A stretch of 64,000 nucleotides of DNA, from positions 34,355 to 98,354 of the forward strand of contig JAMFSR010000009.1 of the NCBI GenBank assembly GCA_026225395.1, read 5' to 3'. The DNA is from Granulicella sapmiensis (GTDB taxonomy: Bacteria > Acidobacteriota > Terriglobia > Terriglobales > Acidobacteriaceae). Each line of letters begins with the position of its first letter. Position 1 is the first letter of the stretch. This document shows positions 1-8,940 of this stretch, piece after piece. Under the pieces are notes generated by a model, which had not been told where the DNA came from, made no database searches, and saw only the letters and a list, made by a program, of their open reading frames with translations. The position numbers and the translations under genes are program-made.

Positions 1-2408
1 AGCCGGATACGTACACGCGATTCCTGGAAGCCTTTCAAGCGTATGGGCTGAAGTCCGAGAGCTTTTATGTCGCCTATGGCCTGGCGGAGAATACGCTTGC
101 CGTTACACTGCATGGGCGGAACATTGTCTCGGTCAACAAGCGCGCACTTACGCTCGGCAAGGCGCGCATGACGACCGAGGTTTCCGAGATCGACAGCGCG
201 AAGCAGATTGTCAGTTGCGGCGTGCCGCTTGATGGTCTCGATCTGAAGATTGTCGATCCGGAAGGGCATTTTGCGCTGGAGCCGGGCCGCGTGGGCGAGA
301 TATGGCTGGCAGGCAAAGGGAAGTGCAAGGGATATTGGAACAATCCTGCGTTGACGCTGAAGGAGTTTCGGGCGCGGCTTGTGGACGATCGGCCGTATGA
401 CGAGGGATACCTGCGGACCGGAGACCTTGGGTTTCTGCATGAAGGAGAGCTCTATGTCTGCGGCCGCATCAAGGACATGATCATTCTCCGCGGGCAGAAC
501 TACTACCCGCACGATATTGAGAATGTGGTGGAGAAGTCGTCCAGCCAGATCCGGCACAACTGCGTTGCCGCGTTCCAGATCCATGAAGACAACGAACCAG
601 CATTGGCGATCGTCGCGGAAGTGAAGAACCCAAAGGTGCTCCCCGACGCCAGGAAGATCGCGGCTGCCGTGCGCAACTACCTGAACGTTGAGGTTGCGGT
701 CATTTCCCTCATCGCACCACGTGCCGTACCCAGAACCAGTTCGGGCAAGATCATGCGTCACAAGACCAAGCAGATGTGGATGGCAGGTGAGTTCACGGTG
801 CTTTCCGACTTCTCGCGAGACGGTGAGGCCGGCGCAGCGCAGACCCCTGTCGACATGCACTCGCCTTTTGCGGAGTTGAAGGCACGCTACAATCTGACGG
901 GTCAGGAAGCGTACAACCTGGTGGAAGCCGGACTGGATTCCCTGGATCTCGTTGGGTTCATGCACGAGTTGAAGGAGCTGCTGAAGGATAAGGGCGCCGA
1001 ACTTCTCGCGCGGCAGGTCGACATTGGTCTGGTTCAGCGCGTCAGTGTGGCCGAGCTGTTCGGTCTGGCTGATCAACTCGAAAGCGCCCCAGAAGAGGCA
1101 CTCCTTCATCTGCGCACATTCCTCGCCGCTTTTCGCGAAGAGCAGAACGCACTGGAGATGCAGATGATGCGGGAAGATACCGCGCTTCTGTTCGATCCGC
1201 CTACGCCTTCGCCGGTACCGAAGATACCGTCGCCTCGCCAGATACTACTTACCGGCGGAACGGGCTTCATTGGGCCGTTCCTGATGAAGAGTCTGCTGGA
1301 GCAGACAGACGCGAAGATATATGTGCTCGTCCGCGCGTCCGATGAAACCCAAGGTAAGCAGCGCCTGACGGCCGCAATGCATTCCATGGGACCGGTTGCA
1401 GACGATCTAATGGAGATGTTCGAGGCTCGCGTTATCCCTGTCTGCGGTGACCTGGGACAGAAAGGTCTCGGCCTTATGCAGGAGACGTGGGAGTTCCTTA
1501 CGACTGAGATCGACACCGTCTTCCATAACGGCGCAACCGTGAACTACCTATTCAACTACGACATGATGCGCGACGCCAACGTGCTGGGAACGAACGAAAT
1601 TCTGCGGCTTGCTTTTGAAGGCCGATCGAAAGAGTTCAACTACGTTTCGACGACGTTTATCTTCGGCTGGGCCGTGAAATCCGTTCTCTATGAAACCGAT
1701 TCGAACGCGAACATGGAGTTGCTCGACTTCGGTTACAGCCAGACGAAATGGGTTGCGGAACGAGTGGTCTTCGATGCGCAGCGCCGGGGCCTTTCGGTTC
1801 GCGTCTTCCGGCCGGCTCTCGTTAGTCCTTCGGTAGACGGCGGGGGGAATAACTTCGATATTGCCGTTCGCCTTGTGGCCTTCATGGTCAATCATGGTAT
1901 CGGTGTGGACACGCTGAACCAGGTCAGCTTTGTCCCTGCTGACATTATGGCGAACAACATCGTTGCGATATCCACCAGCCCGGGAACGGCAAATCAGACG
2001 TTTCATGTGGTGCGGGACGACTACTCGAACATGACCGACATCACGCGTCTGATCACGGAATTGACAGGGCGGCAGTTTGAAGCCTTCACCCTGCCCGAAT
2101 TCGTTCCTGAGCTTATCCGCCGGTGCCGCAAGGAAGATCTTCTTTTCCCACTGCTGGATTTCCTGGTGGGTTCCGTCGACAACATTTCGTCGATGGAGTT
2201 CAAGCGCTATGACAGCTCGACCTACCAGGCGGCGCGGGATGCCTCCGCCTGGGGAAGGCCGGACCCTTCGCTGGAGGACACGGTGAACGGCATTCTGAAG
2301 TTCATGAACCGTAAGGGCATCATCTCCGTTACGGTTCGCCAGGATGTTGAGGAAGCGAAGAGTGGAGCGCTGGTTGATTCCAACGCGGTCTTCATTACTG
2401 CTTCTTGA
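1..2408 (+). CDS. Fatty acyl-AMP ligase / acyl carrier / thioester reductase (5' partial)
   Basis: The reading frame is open from base 3, so the gene starts upstream of the window; 801 residues are visible. The first part is the end of an adenylating domain of the FAAL type: YGLAENTLA near base 78, RTGDLGFL and GRIKDMIILRGQNYYPHDIE at about 414-520, and the C-terminal lysine motif RTSSGKIMRHK near 735. A carrier domain follows, with its phosphopantetheine serine in GLDSLDL (codon 939-941). The last 390 residues are a thioester-reductase domain: GGTGFIG at 1254 and the catalytic pair in YSQTK near 1734. Family knowledge predicts activation of a fatty acid, loading on the internal carrier, and NAD(P)H release as aldehyde or alcohol. 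The product is unknown. A relationship to ElbD-like ether-lipid enzymes is possible but unproven. It overlaps the next, convergent gene by 14 bp. Confidence 0.88.
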   Translation, partial: PDTYTRFLEAFQAYGLKSESFYVAYGLAENTLAVTLHGRNIVSVNKRALTLGKARMTTEVSEIDSAKQIVSCGVPLDGLDLKIVDPEGHFALEPGRVGEIWLAGKGKCKGYWNNPALTLKEFRARLVDDRPYDEGYLRTGDLGFLHEGELYVCGRIKDMIILRGQNYYPHDIENVVEKSSSQIRHNCVAAFQIHEDNEPALAIVAEVKNPKVLPDARKIAAAVRNYLNVEVAVISLIAPRAVPRTSSGKIMRHKTKQMWMAGEFTVLSDFSRDGEAGAAQTPVDMHSPFAELKARYNLTGQEAYNLVEAGLDSLDLVGFMHELKELLKDKGAELLARQVDIGLVQRVSVAELFGLADQLESAPEEALLHLRTFLAAFREEQNALEMQMMREDTALLFDPPTPSPVPKIPSPRQILLTGGTGFIGPFLMKSLLEQTDAKIYVLVRASDETQGKQRLTAAMHSMGPVADDLMEMFEARVIPVCGDLGQKGLGLMQETWEFLTTEIDTVFHNGATVNYLFNYDMMRDANVLGTNEILRLAFEGRSKEFNYVSTTFIFGWAVKSVLYETDSNANMELLDFGYSQTKWVAERVVFDAQRRGLSVRVFRPALVSPSVDGGGNNFDIAVRLVAFMVNHGIGVDTLNQVSFVPADIMANNIVAISTSPGTANQTFHVVRDDYSNMTDITRLITELTGRQFEAFTLPEFVPELIRRCRKEDLLFPLLDFLVGSVDNISSMEFKRYDSSTYQAARDASAWGRPDPSLEDTVNGILKFMNRKGIISVTVRQDVEEAKSGALVDSNAVFITAS

Positions 2409-3174
2409 AGGTGAGTTTTTCGGTGAGGTGCTGGCCGGTTTCGAGGGTTGCGGTGGTGGAGAGCGTCATCTGCTGACCGTCGGCGGAGACCTGCCAGCGT
2501 TCCTTCTGGGTGACCTGGCTGTCGCGGCGGAAGGTAGCCTCGACGGTGTGTGGGTCGGGGAGCGCGACTGTTACGGTGTCGTTGCGCGAGTTGGTAACGT
2601 TATAGGGCTTGCCGTCGAAGCGCGCGGTGTAGCTGTAGTCGCCCAGAAAGCGCGTGCCGCCGCTGCCATCGGCTTCGATCTTGAGCGGCGAGGCCTGACG
2701 CATGCGGGTCTTGCCCAGATCTTGTGTCCAGTCACCAGCGAATGGATCTTTGGGGTCCTTTGTTCCGCCGGTGCGCGTCCAGACGGTGATCTGCGATGGA
2801 TGGCCGGCGGAGACGGTGGTGCTCGTCAACTCCGTTCCGGTGTTCGAGAGCTTTTCCCGAACTGTGGCGACGAGAGCTCCGTCCTTCATCTCGCGCACCT
2901 CGGCCTGGTGCTTGTCGATGCGGTGCAGCTGGATCTGGTTGAAGCCGAGGTTCCCGGGAGCGGGCGCCTGGTGACCGTTTGTGGCCGCGGTGAAATCGAG
3001 GTGCGTTTCCCCGGACATGACGACGTGTGTTCCATTCTCCACGGGCGTGATGGAAAGGCGATTGGCCAAGTCCATGCTGGATTGCGCGGAGACGAGTGTC
3101 CACGAGCCAATGCGAGGGTCCGCTCCTCCAGACTGGAAGGCGAAAAACAGTGCGAGGATCAAAAAAGTACGAAT
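2395..3174 (-). CDS. Secreted protein with two lipocalin-like halves, possible ATT start
   Basis: About 260 residues with an N-terminal signal peptide (RTFLILALFFAFQS). Two halves each begin with a similar signature (DPRIGSWTLVSAQSS and DPFAGDWTQD), which suggests duplicated lipocalin-like beta-barrel units, a common secreted architecture in acidobacteria. No ATG lies near the signal peptide. A strong ribosome-binding site (AGGAGA) lies five to six bases before an ATT codon at 3174-3172, so a rare ATT start is the best local reading. An in-frame upstream start at 3270 would place 32 unsuited residues before the signal peptide. The function is unknown. A role in binding or handling lipids fits its position between an acyl-reductase and an MMPL exporter, but that is inference. 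Confidence 0.65.
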   Translation of the reverse strand: MRTFLILALFFAFQSGGADPRIGSWTLVSAQSSMDLANRLSITPVENGTHVVMSGETHLDFTAATNGHQAPAPGNLGFNQIQLHRIDKHQAEVREMKDGALVATVREKLSNTGTELTSTTVSAGHPSQITVWTRTGGTKDPKDPFAGDWTQDLGKTRMRQASPLKIEADGSGGTRFLGDYSYTARFDGKPYNVTNSRNDTVTVALPDPHTVEATFRRDSQVTQKERWQVSADGQQMTLSTTATLETGQHLTEKLTFKKQ

Positions 3175-3373
3175 GGCGTCTCCTAACACGACATAGTATG
3201 TGGCACTCAGGCTCAATGCCCGGTAACTCTCCACGAGTGTAGTACTCGCCTGTAGGATGCGGAACGGCACAAGCGCGTCCGAACGCCCTTCTTCTGGAAG
3301 ACGCGTTCACACAAGGTTCACCCTTACGTGCTATGCAGCAGCCATCCTCTGCATCTATGAAAGGATGAGTGCT

Positions 3374-5590
3374 ATGTTTTCTCGCCGATTTATAGTGGCC
3401 GGGATCGTCCTCGCAGCAGCTCTTGCGCTGCTCCCGTTTTCTTTTCACGCGGAACGCTCGCTCGAAACCGCGACCCGCGTCGAAGGCAGTCAGGCGGAAA
3501 CTGTTCGCGATGAGCTGATGGATCGCTTTCGATCCCCATTCGTTGACCAGGTGGTCCTCATAGTTGAGGGCCTTCCGCCCGCGACTTCTGATGAAGGCGC
3601 GCAGGCCCTGGGGACGATCGTTGCCGCGGTGAAAGACCAAACCGGCGTGTCCGGTGTGGTTTCCTATCTTGATCTGCGCGATCCCGTCTTCCTTGGTCGT
3701 GGTGGCGGAACGTACATTCTCATCGGCCTGGCTTCGGCGGATGTTCCGGTGGAGTCGCTGGTTCCCGGATTGCACCAACTGGCAACCTCGCTTGCTGGAC
3801 AACTCAAAGGCCGCTACCCCGCAGTCAAGCTCGAACTGACTGGCGAAATCCCGCTGAACTTCGATATTCGCAAGGCGAGTGCCGACGATGTCCAACGTGG
3901 CGAGAGTCTGGTGATCCCAGCGACTCTCGCATTGCTGCTGGTAGCTTTCGGCAGCCTCATCGCGGCACTGATTCCGTTAGCCGTCGGCCAGCTTGCTATC
4001 GCAACCACTCTTGCGATCACGGGATTCCTGGCCCATCGATGGCATCTGTCAATTCTGGTGCAGAACCTGGCGACCATGCTCGGGCTGGGGTTAGGAATCG
4101 ATTACGGTTTGCTCATGGTCAGCCGGTTTCGGGAGGCCATCTCCACTGGACTCAGTGCATCCGAGGCGTCGGTCATAGCCGCGCGTCAGGCCGGGCGTAC
4201 GCTGCTGATTTCGGCCTCTACCGTCGGCATCGGTTTTCTCGCGCTCCTGACAGTGCCGATCAGCGAAATCCGCTCGATTGGGATCGCCGGTTTCCTCGTT
4301 GCAGGGTTGAGCGTGCTGCTTACCAACACGATCGTTCCAGCGGTGCTGGCACTGCTCGGTCCGCGGATCGATCTTGGGCGACTGCCCTTCGCGCCGAAGC
4401 TTGATGCGCATCGCGCCGAACGAACGGGTGTTCGCTGGCGGAGATGGGGAAAGGTCATCGTTGCACATCCCTGGCTTGCGCTCGTGCTGGCAGGTGCTCC
4501 GTTGCTGCTGCTGGCGCTGCAAGCGCGGCATCTCGACACCAGCGTTCCGCGAGGGGATTGGTTGCCGCAGACCGCGGAATCCGTGCAAGGGCTCCATGCT
4601 TTAGAGCGGATGGATCGGGGCGGCATTGTGGAATCACTGCGTATCATCGTCGAACTGCCGAAGGACTCCATCGCGCAGACCGACGAAGGCTGGAGCGCAG
4701 TGGATGGCCTCACCAAGCGGCTTGCGAGCGATCCACGCAGCGACCGTGTCATTTCGATTACAACCATTGCCGAAAGTAACCGGTCGGCCCTGCCAGAGCT
4801 CTCGAGGGAGACGCGCCGCACGCTTCTGAGCAGCGATGGCCGAGCCGCATTGATTCAAGTGCTGCCCAAAGGTTCCGTGTCGCTGCGCGATCAGGTTGAC
4901 TGGGTGCGGGAGCTTCGAAAAACGGGCGCCCCTGCTCTTACAGGTGTGCCTGGAGCGACGCTGCTCGTAGGTGGTATCCCGGCTCTCAACGCAGATTACG
5001 AAACAATCGTCCGAGATCGCTTCCCGTTTGTCATGAGTCTGGTCGTCGGCGGAACGTTCCTGGCGCTTGTCTGCGGATTCCGATCGATCGTCGTCGCGAT
5101 AAAAGCCATTGCGCTCAATCTCTTTTCGGTCGCTGCTTCCTTCGGCGCACTCGTTCTCGTTTTTCAGGACGGCCACGGCAGCAGGTTCTTCGGTGTGCCC
5201 GGGGGAACAGGCAGCATTTTTCCACTCGTGCCGATCGTCACTTTTGCCATTGTCTTCGGATTGAGTATGGACTACGAAGTGTTTCTCGTCGCGCGTGTAC
5301 TTGAAGCCAGACGGAGCGGCCTGAGTGAACTCGAGGCAATCCCGGAGGGCATGGCGCGAACCGCAGGCCTGATTACAAGCGCTGCCGCGATCATGATCGT
5401 CGTCTTTGCGGCCTTCACCTTTGGAGGCTTCCTGGTGGTAAAAATGATCGGGTTCACCCTGGCCGTTGCTGTTTTGATTGACGCTACCGTTGTTCGCATC
5501 ATCATCGGACCGGCGCTTCTTCGTCTTGCGGGCGATTGGAATTGGTGGCCAGGCGGTCTTGGTCGATCAAAGGGCTTAATTCAGTCGTGA
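3374..5590 (+). CDS. MMPL/RND-family lipid exporter
   Basis: 738 residues with about 12 hydrophobic segments arranged as TM1, a periplasmic loop, TM2-6, TM7, a second loop and TM8-12, as in MMPL and hopanoid-transporter-like RND proteins. The two family signatures are visible: GLGIDYG at residues 239-245 and GLSMDYE at about 630. Both contain the intramembrane Asp/Tyr pair used for proton coupling. The ATG at 3374 is chosen because AAAGGA lies eight bases upstream and the protein then begins [20 protein letters not shown]; the ATG at 3365 has no spacing for a ribosome-binding site. It follows the FAAL-reductase gene with one convergent gene in between, so export of the lipid made there is plausible. 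Its last 10 bp overlap the convergent CoA-transferase gene. Confidence 0.85.
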   Translation: MFSRRFIVAGIVLAAALALLPFSFHAERSLETATRVEGSQAETVRDELMDRFRSPFVDQVVLIVEGLPPATSDEGAQALGTIVAAVKDQTGVSGVVSYLDLRDPVFLGRGGGTYILIGLASADVPVESLVPGLHQLATSLAGQLKGRYPAVKLELTGEIPLNFDIRKASADDVQRGESLVIPATLALLLVAFGSLIAALIPLAVGQLAIATTLAITGFLAHRWHLSILVQNLATMLGLGLGIDYGLLMVSRFREAISTGLSASEASVIAARQAGRTLLISASTVGIGFLALLTVPISEIRSIGIAGFLVAGLSVLLTNTIVPAVLALLGPRIDLGRLPFAPKLDAHRAERTGVRWRRWGKVIVAHPWLALVLAGAPLLLLALQARHLDTSVPRGDWLPQTAESVQGLHALERMDRGGIVESLRIIVELPKDSIAQTDEGWSAVDGLTKRLASDPRSDRVISITTIAESNRSALPELSRETRRTLLSSDGRAALIQVLPKGSVSLRDQVDWVRELRKTGAPALTGVPGATLLVGGIPALNADYETIVRDRFPFVMSLVVGGTFLALVCGFRSIVVAIKAIALNLFSVAASFGALVLVFQDGHGSRFFGVPGGTGSIFPLVPIVTFAIVFGLSMDYEVFLVARVLEARRSGLSELEAIPEGMARTAGLITSAAAIMIVVFAAFTFGGFLVVKMIGFTLAVAVLIDATVVRIIIGPALLRLAGDWNWWPGGLGRSKGLIQS

Positions 5591-6243
5591 GCGCGGACAA
5601 CAACTTTCTCCAACTCGAAGCGTACTGGCGCTAATGTGCGTTCGATGACTTGCTGCTCTGTGACTCCGGGCGCCAACTCGCGTACGACAAAGCCTTCACT
5701 CGTAACATCCAGCACCGCAAGATCGGTGATCACTCGCTTCACCACATCTTTTCCTGTGAGTGGCAGCGTGCAAGCACGGAGCAACTTGGGTTCCCCGTTT
5801 TGTGCGGTGTGCTCCATCATCACCAACACTCGGTTCACGCCAGCGACGAGATCCATTGCGCCGCCCATACCTTTCACGCGCTTGCCGGGGATCATCCAGT
5901 TGGCGAGATCGCCACGCTCCGAAACCTCCATCGCACCAAGAATGGCCAGGTCGATGTGGCCACCGCGAATCATCGCGAAAGAATCAGCGCTTGAGAAGAA
6001 CGATGCGCCTGGAGCGAACGTCACGGTTTCCTTGCCGGCATTGATGAGGTCTGCATCGACTTCACTTTCGAGCGGAAACGGTCCCATACCCAACAAGCCA
6101 TTCTCCGACTGCAGCACAACCGTGATGCCGGCAGGGATGTAGTTTGCGACCAGCGTAGGCATGCCAATGCCTAGGTTGACGTAGAAGCCATCGCGTAACT
6201 CGCGTGCGGCGCGCGCTGCCATTTCATTCCTTGTCCAGGGCAT
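5581..6243 (-). CDS. scoB: 3-oxoacid CoA-transferase, beta subunit
   Basis: 220 residues, the usual length for the B subunit of succinyl-CoA:3-ketoacid (or acetoacetate) CoA-transferase. The catalytic glutamate lies in the family motif QSENGLLG (E47), and the N-terminus has [10 protein letters not shown]. The enzyme moves CoA between an acyl-CoA and a 3-oxoacid through a glutamyl-CoA thioester, in the cytoplasm, as a heteromer with the A subunit. The A subunit lies three bases upstream, so the two are cotranscribed and probably translationally coupled. I cannot tell from sequence whether acetoacetate or another 3-oxoacid is the true substrate. Confidence 0.92.
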   Translation of the reverse strand: MPWTRNEMAARAARELRDGFYVNLGIGMPTLVANYIPAGITVVLQSENGLLGMGPFPLESEVDADLINAGKETVTFAPGASFFSSADSFAMIRGGHIDLAILGAMEVSERGDLANWMIPGKRVKGMGGAMDLVAGVNRVLVMMEHTAQNGEPKLLRACTLPLTGKDVVKRVITDLAVLDVTSEGFVVRELAPGVTEQQVIERTLAPVRFELEKVVVRAHD

Positions 6244-6246
6244 GTC

Positions 6247-6945
6247 TTACTCCTTCCGGGTGGTTCTACGCTCGATACGGCGCTCCGGCGTGGGGTTGTG
6301 GACGACGCGATCCACGTAGATGCCGGGGGTGTGGATCGCATCAGGATCGAGTTCGCCGGGCTCGACGATGATCTCCGCTTCCGCGACGGTGATGCGGCCG
6401 CATGTAGCGGCAACCGGATTGAAGTTGCGTGCGGTCCGGCGATAGATCAGGTTTCCGTGCGTATCCGCCTTCCAGGCCTTGACTAGTGCAAGGTCGGCCC
6501 GAATACCGCGCTCCAAAATATATTCTTCTCCATCGAACGTCGCGGTCGGTTTGTCTTCGGCAACGACGGTACCCACGCCTGTGCGAGTGTAGAAGCCAGG
6601 GATGCCGGCGCCTCCCGCCCGCATTCGCTCGGCCAGTGTCCCTTGCGGCGAGAACTCGACCTCCAGTTCGCCATGGAGGAACTGCCGCTCAAACTCGGCG
6701 TTCTCGCCTACATAGCTTGCGATCATCTTGCGGATCTGCCTGGTTTCTAACAGCAGGCCGAGGCCCCACCCATCCACGCCGGCGTTATTGCTGGCAACGG
6801 TCAAATCGCGTACGCCGCTGTCACGAAGCGTCTCAAGCAGCTTCTCCGGAATGCCGCAGAGGCCGAAGCCGCCCACGGCTATGAGCATGCCGTCGCGCGC
6901 GATTCCGTGAAGCGCTTCTTCTGCAGATCCGAGGAGTTTGTTCAT
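6247..6945 (-). CDS. scoA: 3-oxoacid CoA-transferase, alpha subunit
   Basis: 232 residues with the CoA-transferase family I signature (MLIAVGGFGLCGIPEKL, about residues 20-36) and conserved blocks such as SNNAGVDGWGLG and RADLALVKAWKAD. The ATG at 6945 (MNKLLGSAEEALHG) is preceded by AAAGGAC at correct spacing. A longer reading from 7002 would overlap the fossil dehydrogenase end and has no ribosome-binding site. It forms the two-subunit enzyme with the gene directly downstream. The only other trace in this transcription unit is the dehydrogenase remnant just upstream, which hints at a former three-gene operon. Confidence 0.92.
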   Translation of the reverse strand: MNKLLGSAEEALHGIARDGMLIAVGGFGLCGIPEKLLETLRDSGVRDLTVASNNAGVDGWGLGLLLETRQIRKMIASYVGENAEFERQFLHGELEVEFSPQGTLAERMRAGGAGIPGFYTRTGVGTVVAEDKPTATFDGEEYILERGIRADLALVKAWKADTHGNLIYRRTARNFNPVAATCGRITVAEAEIIVEPGELDPDAIHTPGIYVDRVVHNPTPERRIERRTTRKE

Positions 6946-6979
6946 GTGTCCTTTCTTCTTTGCTTCCCGCGCTGCCAAA

Positions 6980-7078
6980 TCAAAAGTGATATCCGCCGCC
7001 ACAGATCAGGACTTCGCCGGTGACGTAGTCGGAGAGCGGAGAACAGAAGAAGAGTACCGCACCCGCCGTACGGTACAA
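6980..7078 (-). pseudogene. C-terminal remnant of a short-chain dehydrogenase
   Basis: Reading the minus strand from about 7078 gives a peptide containing AGAVLFFCSPLSDYVTGEVL and then ICGGGYHF before a TGA at 6982-6980. This is the C-terminal hallmark of SDR enzymes (the segment ending VTGxxLxxxGG). Only about 32 codons remain and there is no room for the Rossmann fold, because the next gene ends at 7179. It lies 34 bp upstream of the scoA start in the same orientation, as expected for a decayed hydroxyacyl or 3-oxoacyl reductase gene once cotranscribed with scoAB. No start codon or ribosome-binding site serves it. Confidence 0.7.
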
Positions 7079-7102
7079 GAGAAAGCACGAGGCGCTTTCT
7101 CT
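7078..7102. other. Perfect 9-bp inverted repeat at the edge of the SDR remnant
   Basis: AGAGAAAGC and GCTTTCTCT flank a 7-base loop. There is no T-run on either side, so a terminator is not well supported. It sits exactly where the homology of the dehydrogenase remnant stops, so it may mark the deletion or rearrangement junction. Confidence 0.45.
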
Positions 7103-7178
7103 GCTTGCCTCCGGGAGCGAGTGCCAGGATCCGAAATCACGTGGAGATGTAAATCGCGCAATGAGGGCGCGGCGCCGC

Positions 7179-8588
7179 TTATCCCTGCGGGGTGCGGGTG
7201 ATGCGCACGGCTATGGGCGTCACGCTGACGGGCACATCCTGGCGGGCCTGGATGCGTAGCAACACCTGCCAAGAGTCCGGGAAGCCGTGGGACCCGGCGG
7301 CGGTCCGCAATTGCTGGTAGACCGGCCACATGCGCTGCGGGTCGCTGAAGAACTCACCGACACCGGCGGTTCCGGCACTGGTGAGGCCAGCGAGTACGAG
7401 GACGCGGGCGCCGGACGGAGACTGCGTCATCCAGATCAGACCGTAATCTTCGATTACGTCGTCGGTGTGCGAGCGCACATATTCCGTTTGTTCTCCGGGC
7501 AGCGGATGAGCGTTGTGGATCGAGTAATAGCCGATGGTGAAGTTGGCCGCGGAGAGCGTGTCCTGAACGAACTTGCTCTCGTGCGGCGCGCCGAGGATTA
7601 TCAACTGATCCTGCCGGGCGGTTTCCCAGTTAAGGAAACGTTGTTCGGTGAGCTCGGCACTGCGGCCGGTCGCCTGTAGGGTGCGGGCAAGGCCGGCGGC
7701 TGCCTTGGCCTCACCAATGCCAGTGTAGTTCGTATAGTCCACGAAGAAGTGGTGATAGGGAAAGTCGGCCTGGTTGTCGTTAGCGCTCTTATTCAGTACT
7801 GCGGCCATATCCGCAGGAACGGGAATGTCCTTAGGACTGACGCCGAGCGCAGGCCCGGGACTGTTCAATCCCAGATACAGAAGCATATGTGGATTGGTCA
7901 GCGCGATCTCGGTTTTCCCCGGACCGTTCAACCCGATTGGACCGAGAAGATCGTTGTAAAAGGAGTAGGCACTGTTGGTTTGCGCACCCCGGTCGTGTAC
8001 GCTGCGGAACCACCAGCCGAGGAGTACTGCCAATACCAATCCAAGGGGATACAGCAATCTCGGCAGAACGCGTGTTTTTGCCGGGAGCGGAGTTATCGCA
8101 GACGCGGAATGTTCAAGGTAGGCTGCGGGCGGAAGTTCGGCGTGAGGCAGGGCGCTGCTGGAGATTTGGACGGTGCCTGCGAGCGTGGACTCCGGTTGGC
8201 GTACCGTCGCGGCAATGAAGTCCGGAATGTAAGAGCCGAGCGGAAGCGAGATGCGCAGCGGCTGGACGGGGTGCCGGGAGTAGAACTGTGCCAACCGACG
8301 ACGCACGTCATTGGCCGTGACGCGCACGATTGCGTCTGTGCTGGTGTCGTAGTCGCTGCGGCGGTGGAAGATGTCGACGCCGAGGAGCCGCTCTTTGAGG
8401 CTGGCGTTGTCCCCAGCCAGCGCGCGCTCTACCAGGTGCTGCAACAGTTCGGAAGCGCGGCGACTGGCTGAGAACTCATCGCTGGCCAGGATGATGTCGA
8501 GGTGCTCGCGTACCTGCGCATCGCCCGTGGTGACGGGTTCGTCTTCCGGCATTTCGATCTGTTCGCGCTGGTAAGGCTTCGTCAGCAT
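7179..8588 (-). CDS. Membrane protein with N-terminal regulator-like domain
   Basis: 469 residues. Residues 25-120 (SASRRASELLQHLVERALAG, then LKERLLGVDIFHRRSDYDTS and AIVRVTANDVRRRLAQFY) match an N-terminal helical domain seen in many acidobacterial proteins, often before a transmembrane helix or TPRs and suspected of DNA or protein binding. One membrane helix lies at residues 177-193 (LLYPLGLVLAVLLGWWF). The remaining 270 residues would be outside the cytoplasm and match no family I recognise. The layout resembles a one-component membrane-bound regulator (cytoplasmic effector, one helix, external sensor). It is divergent from the glycan locus, which makes it a candidate local regulator. Function is inferred only from architecture and position. 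Confidence 0.6.
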   Translation of the reverse strand: MLTKPYQREQIEMPEDEPVTTGDAQVREHLDIILASDEFSASRRASELLQHLVERALAGDNASLKERLLGVDIFHRRSDYDTSTDAIVRVTANDVRRRLAQFYSRHPVQPLRISLPLGSYIPDFIAATVRQPESTLAGTVQISSSALPHAELPPAAYLEHSASAITPLPAKTRVLPRLLYPLGLVLAVLLGWWFRSVHDRGAQTNSAYSFYNDLLGPIGLNGPGKTEIALTNPHMLLYLGLNSPGPALGVSPKDIPVPADMAAVLNKSANDNQADFPYHHFFVDYTNYTGIGEAKAAAGLARTLQATGRSAELTEQRFLNWETARQDQLIILGAPHESKFVQDTLSAANFTIGYYSIHNAHPLPGEQTEYVRSHTDDVIEDYGLIWMTQSPSGARVLVLAGLTSAGTAGVGEFFSDPQRMWPVYQQLRTAAGSHGFPDSWQVLLRIQARQDVPVSVTPIAVRITRTPQG

Positions 8589-8940
8589 GGTTCCAACTCA
8601 CCCCAGAGTATAGACACGAGCATCACCTAACGTGGTTAACAGGCTGTTAGACGCGCGTCCTCTGGAACGACGGATCATTAGAGCACCGTTACAGTTTCTT
8701 CCTCAACTCAATCTTGAAAAGGATTCGCCCTTCTGGCTCTAATCCCCTGACTTCATGTGGCTTGGCTGCCTTACGGGTCTTGCTTTCCCATGGTCTCGGA
8801 TCGCGGGAGACGGAGGTTCGATCGGTCGAACGCTGCGCGCGAACCGCTCTAACCTAGACGACATTGCTGGCGACCCCTACGCTGAGTTCGGTTTGGAGGA
8901 GCACTTGGGCGAGTCCTGTAACACATTGTTAATAAATAGG
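8589..8940. promoter_or_regulatory. Divergent intergenic region with dyad and candidate promoter
   Basis: This 352-bp gap lies between the membrane regulator-like gene and the GH2 gene. It contains a perfect dyad, TAACAG-G-CTGTTA (8637-8649), and a sigma70-like pair TTGAAA (8714-8719) and TCTAAT (8738-8743) with 18-bp spacing on the plus strand. GGAGGA at 8895-8900 followed by an in-frame TTG at 8905 offers an alternative start for the GH2 gene. The promoter call rests on consensus matching only. Confidence 0.3.

Noticed and set aside
3225..3255. Short dyad CGAGT-GTAGT-ACTCG upstream of the MMPL gene
   Set aside because: Five-base arms are too short to separate from chance, although the position is promoter-proximal.
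2732..3895. A 387-codon minus-strand open frame across the lipocalin-like gene and the MMPL gene
   Set aside because: It lacks a ribosome-binding site, has shadow-type composition rich in Arg and His, and lies antisense to well-supported genes.
7003..7178. A possible complete small gene in the gap between the regulator-like gene and scoA
   Set aside because: Only the SDR C-terminal peptide has recognisable homology; it has no start and no upstream room.
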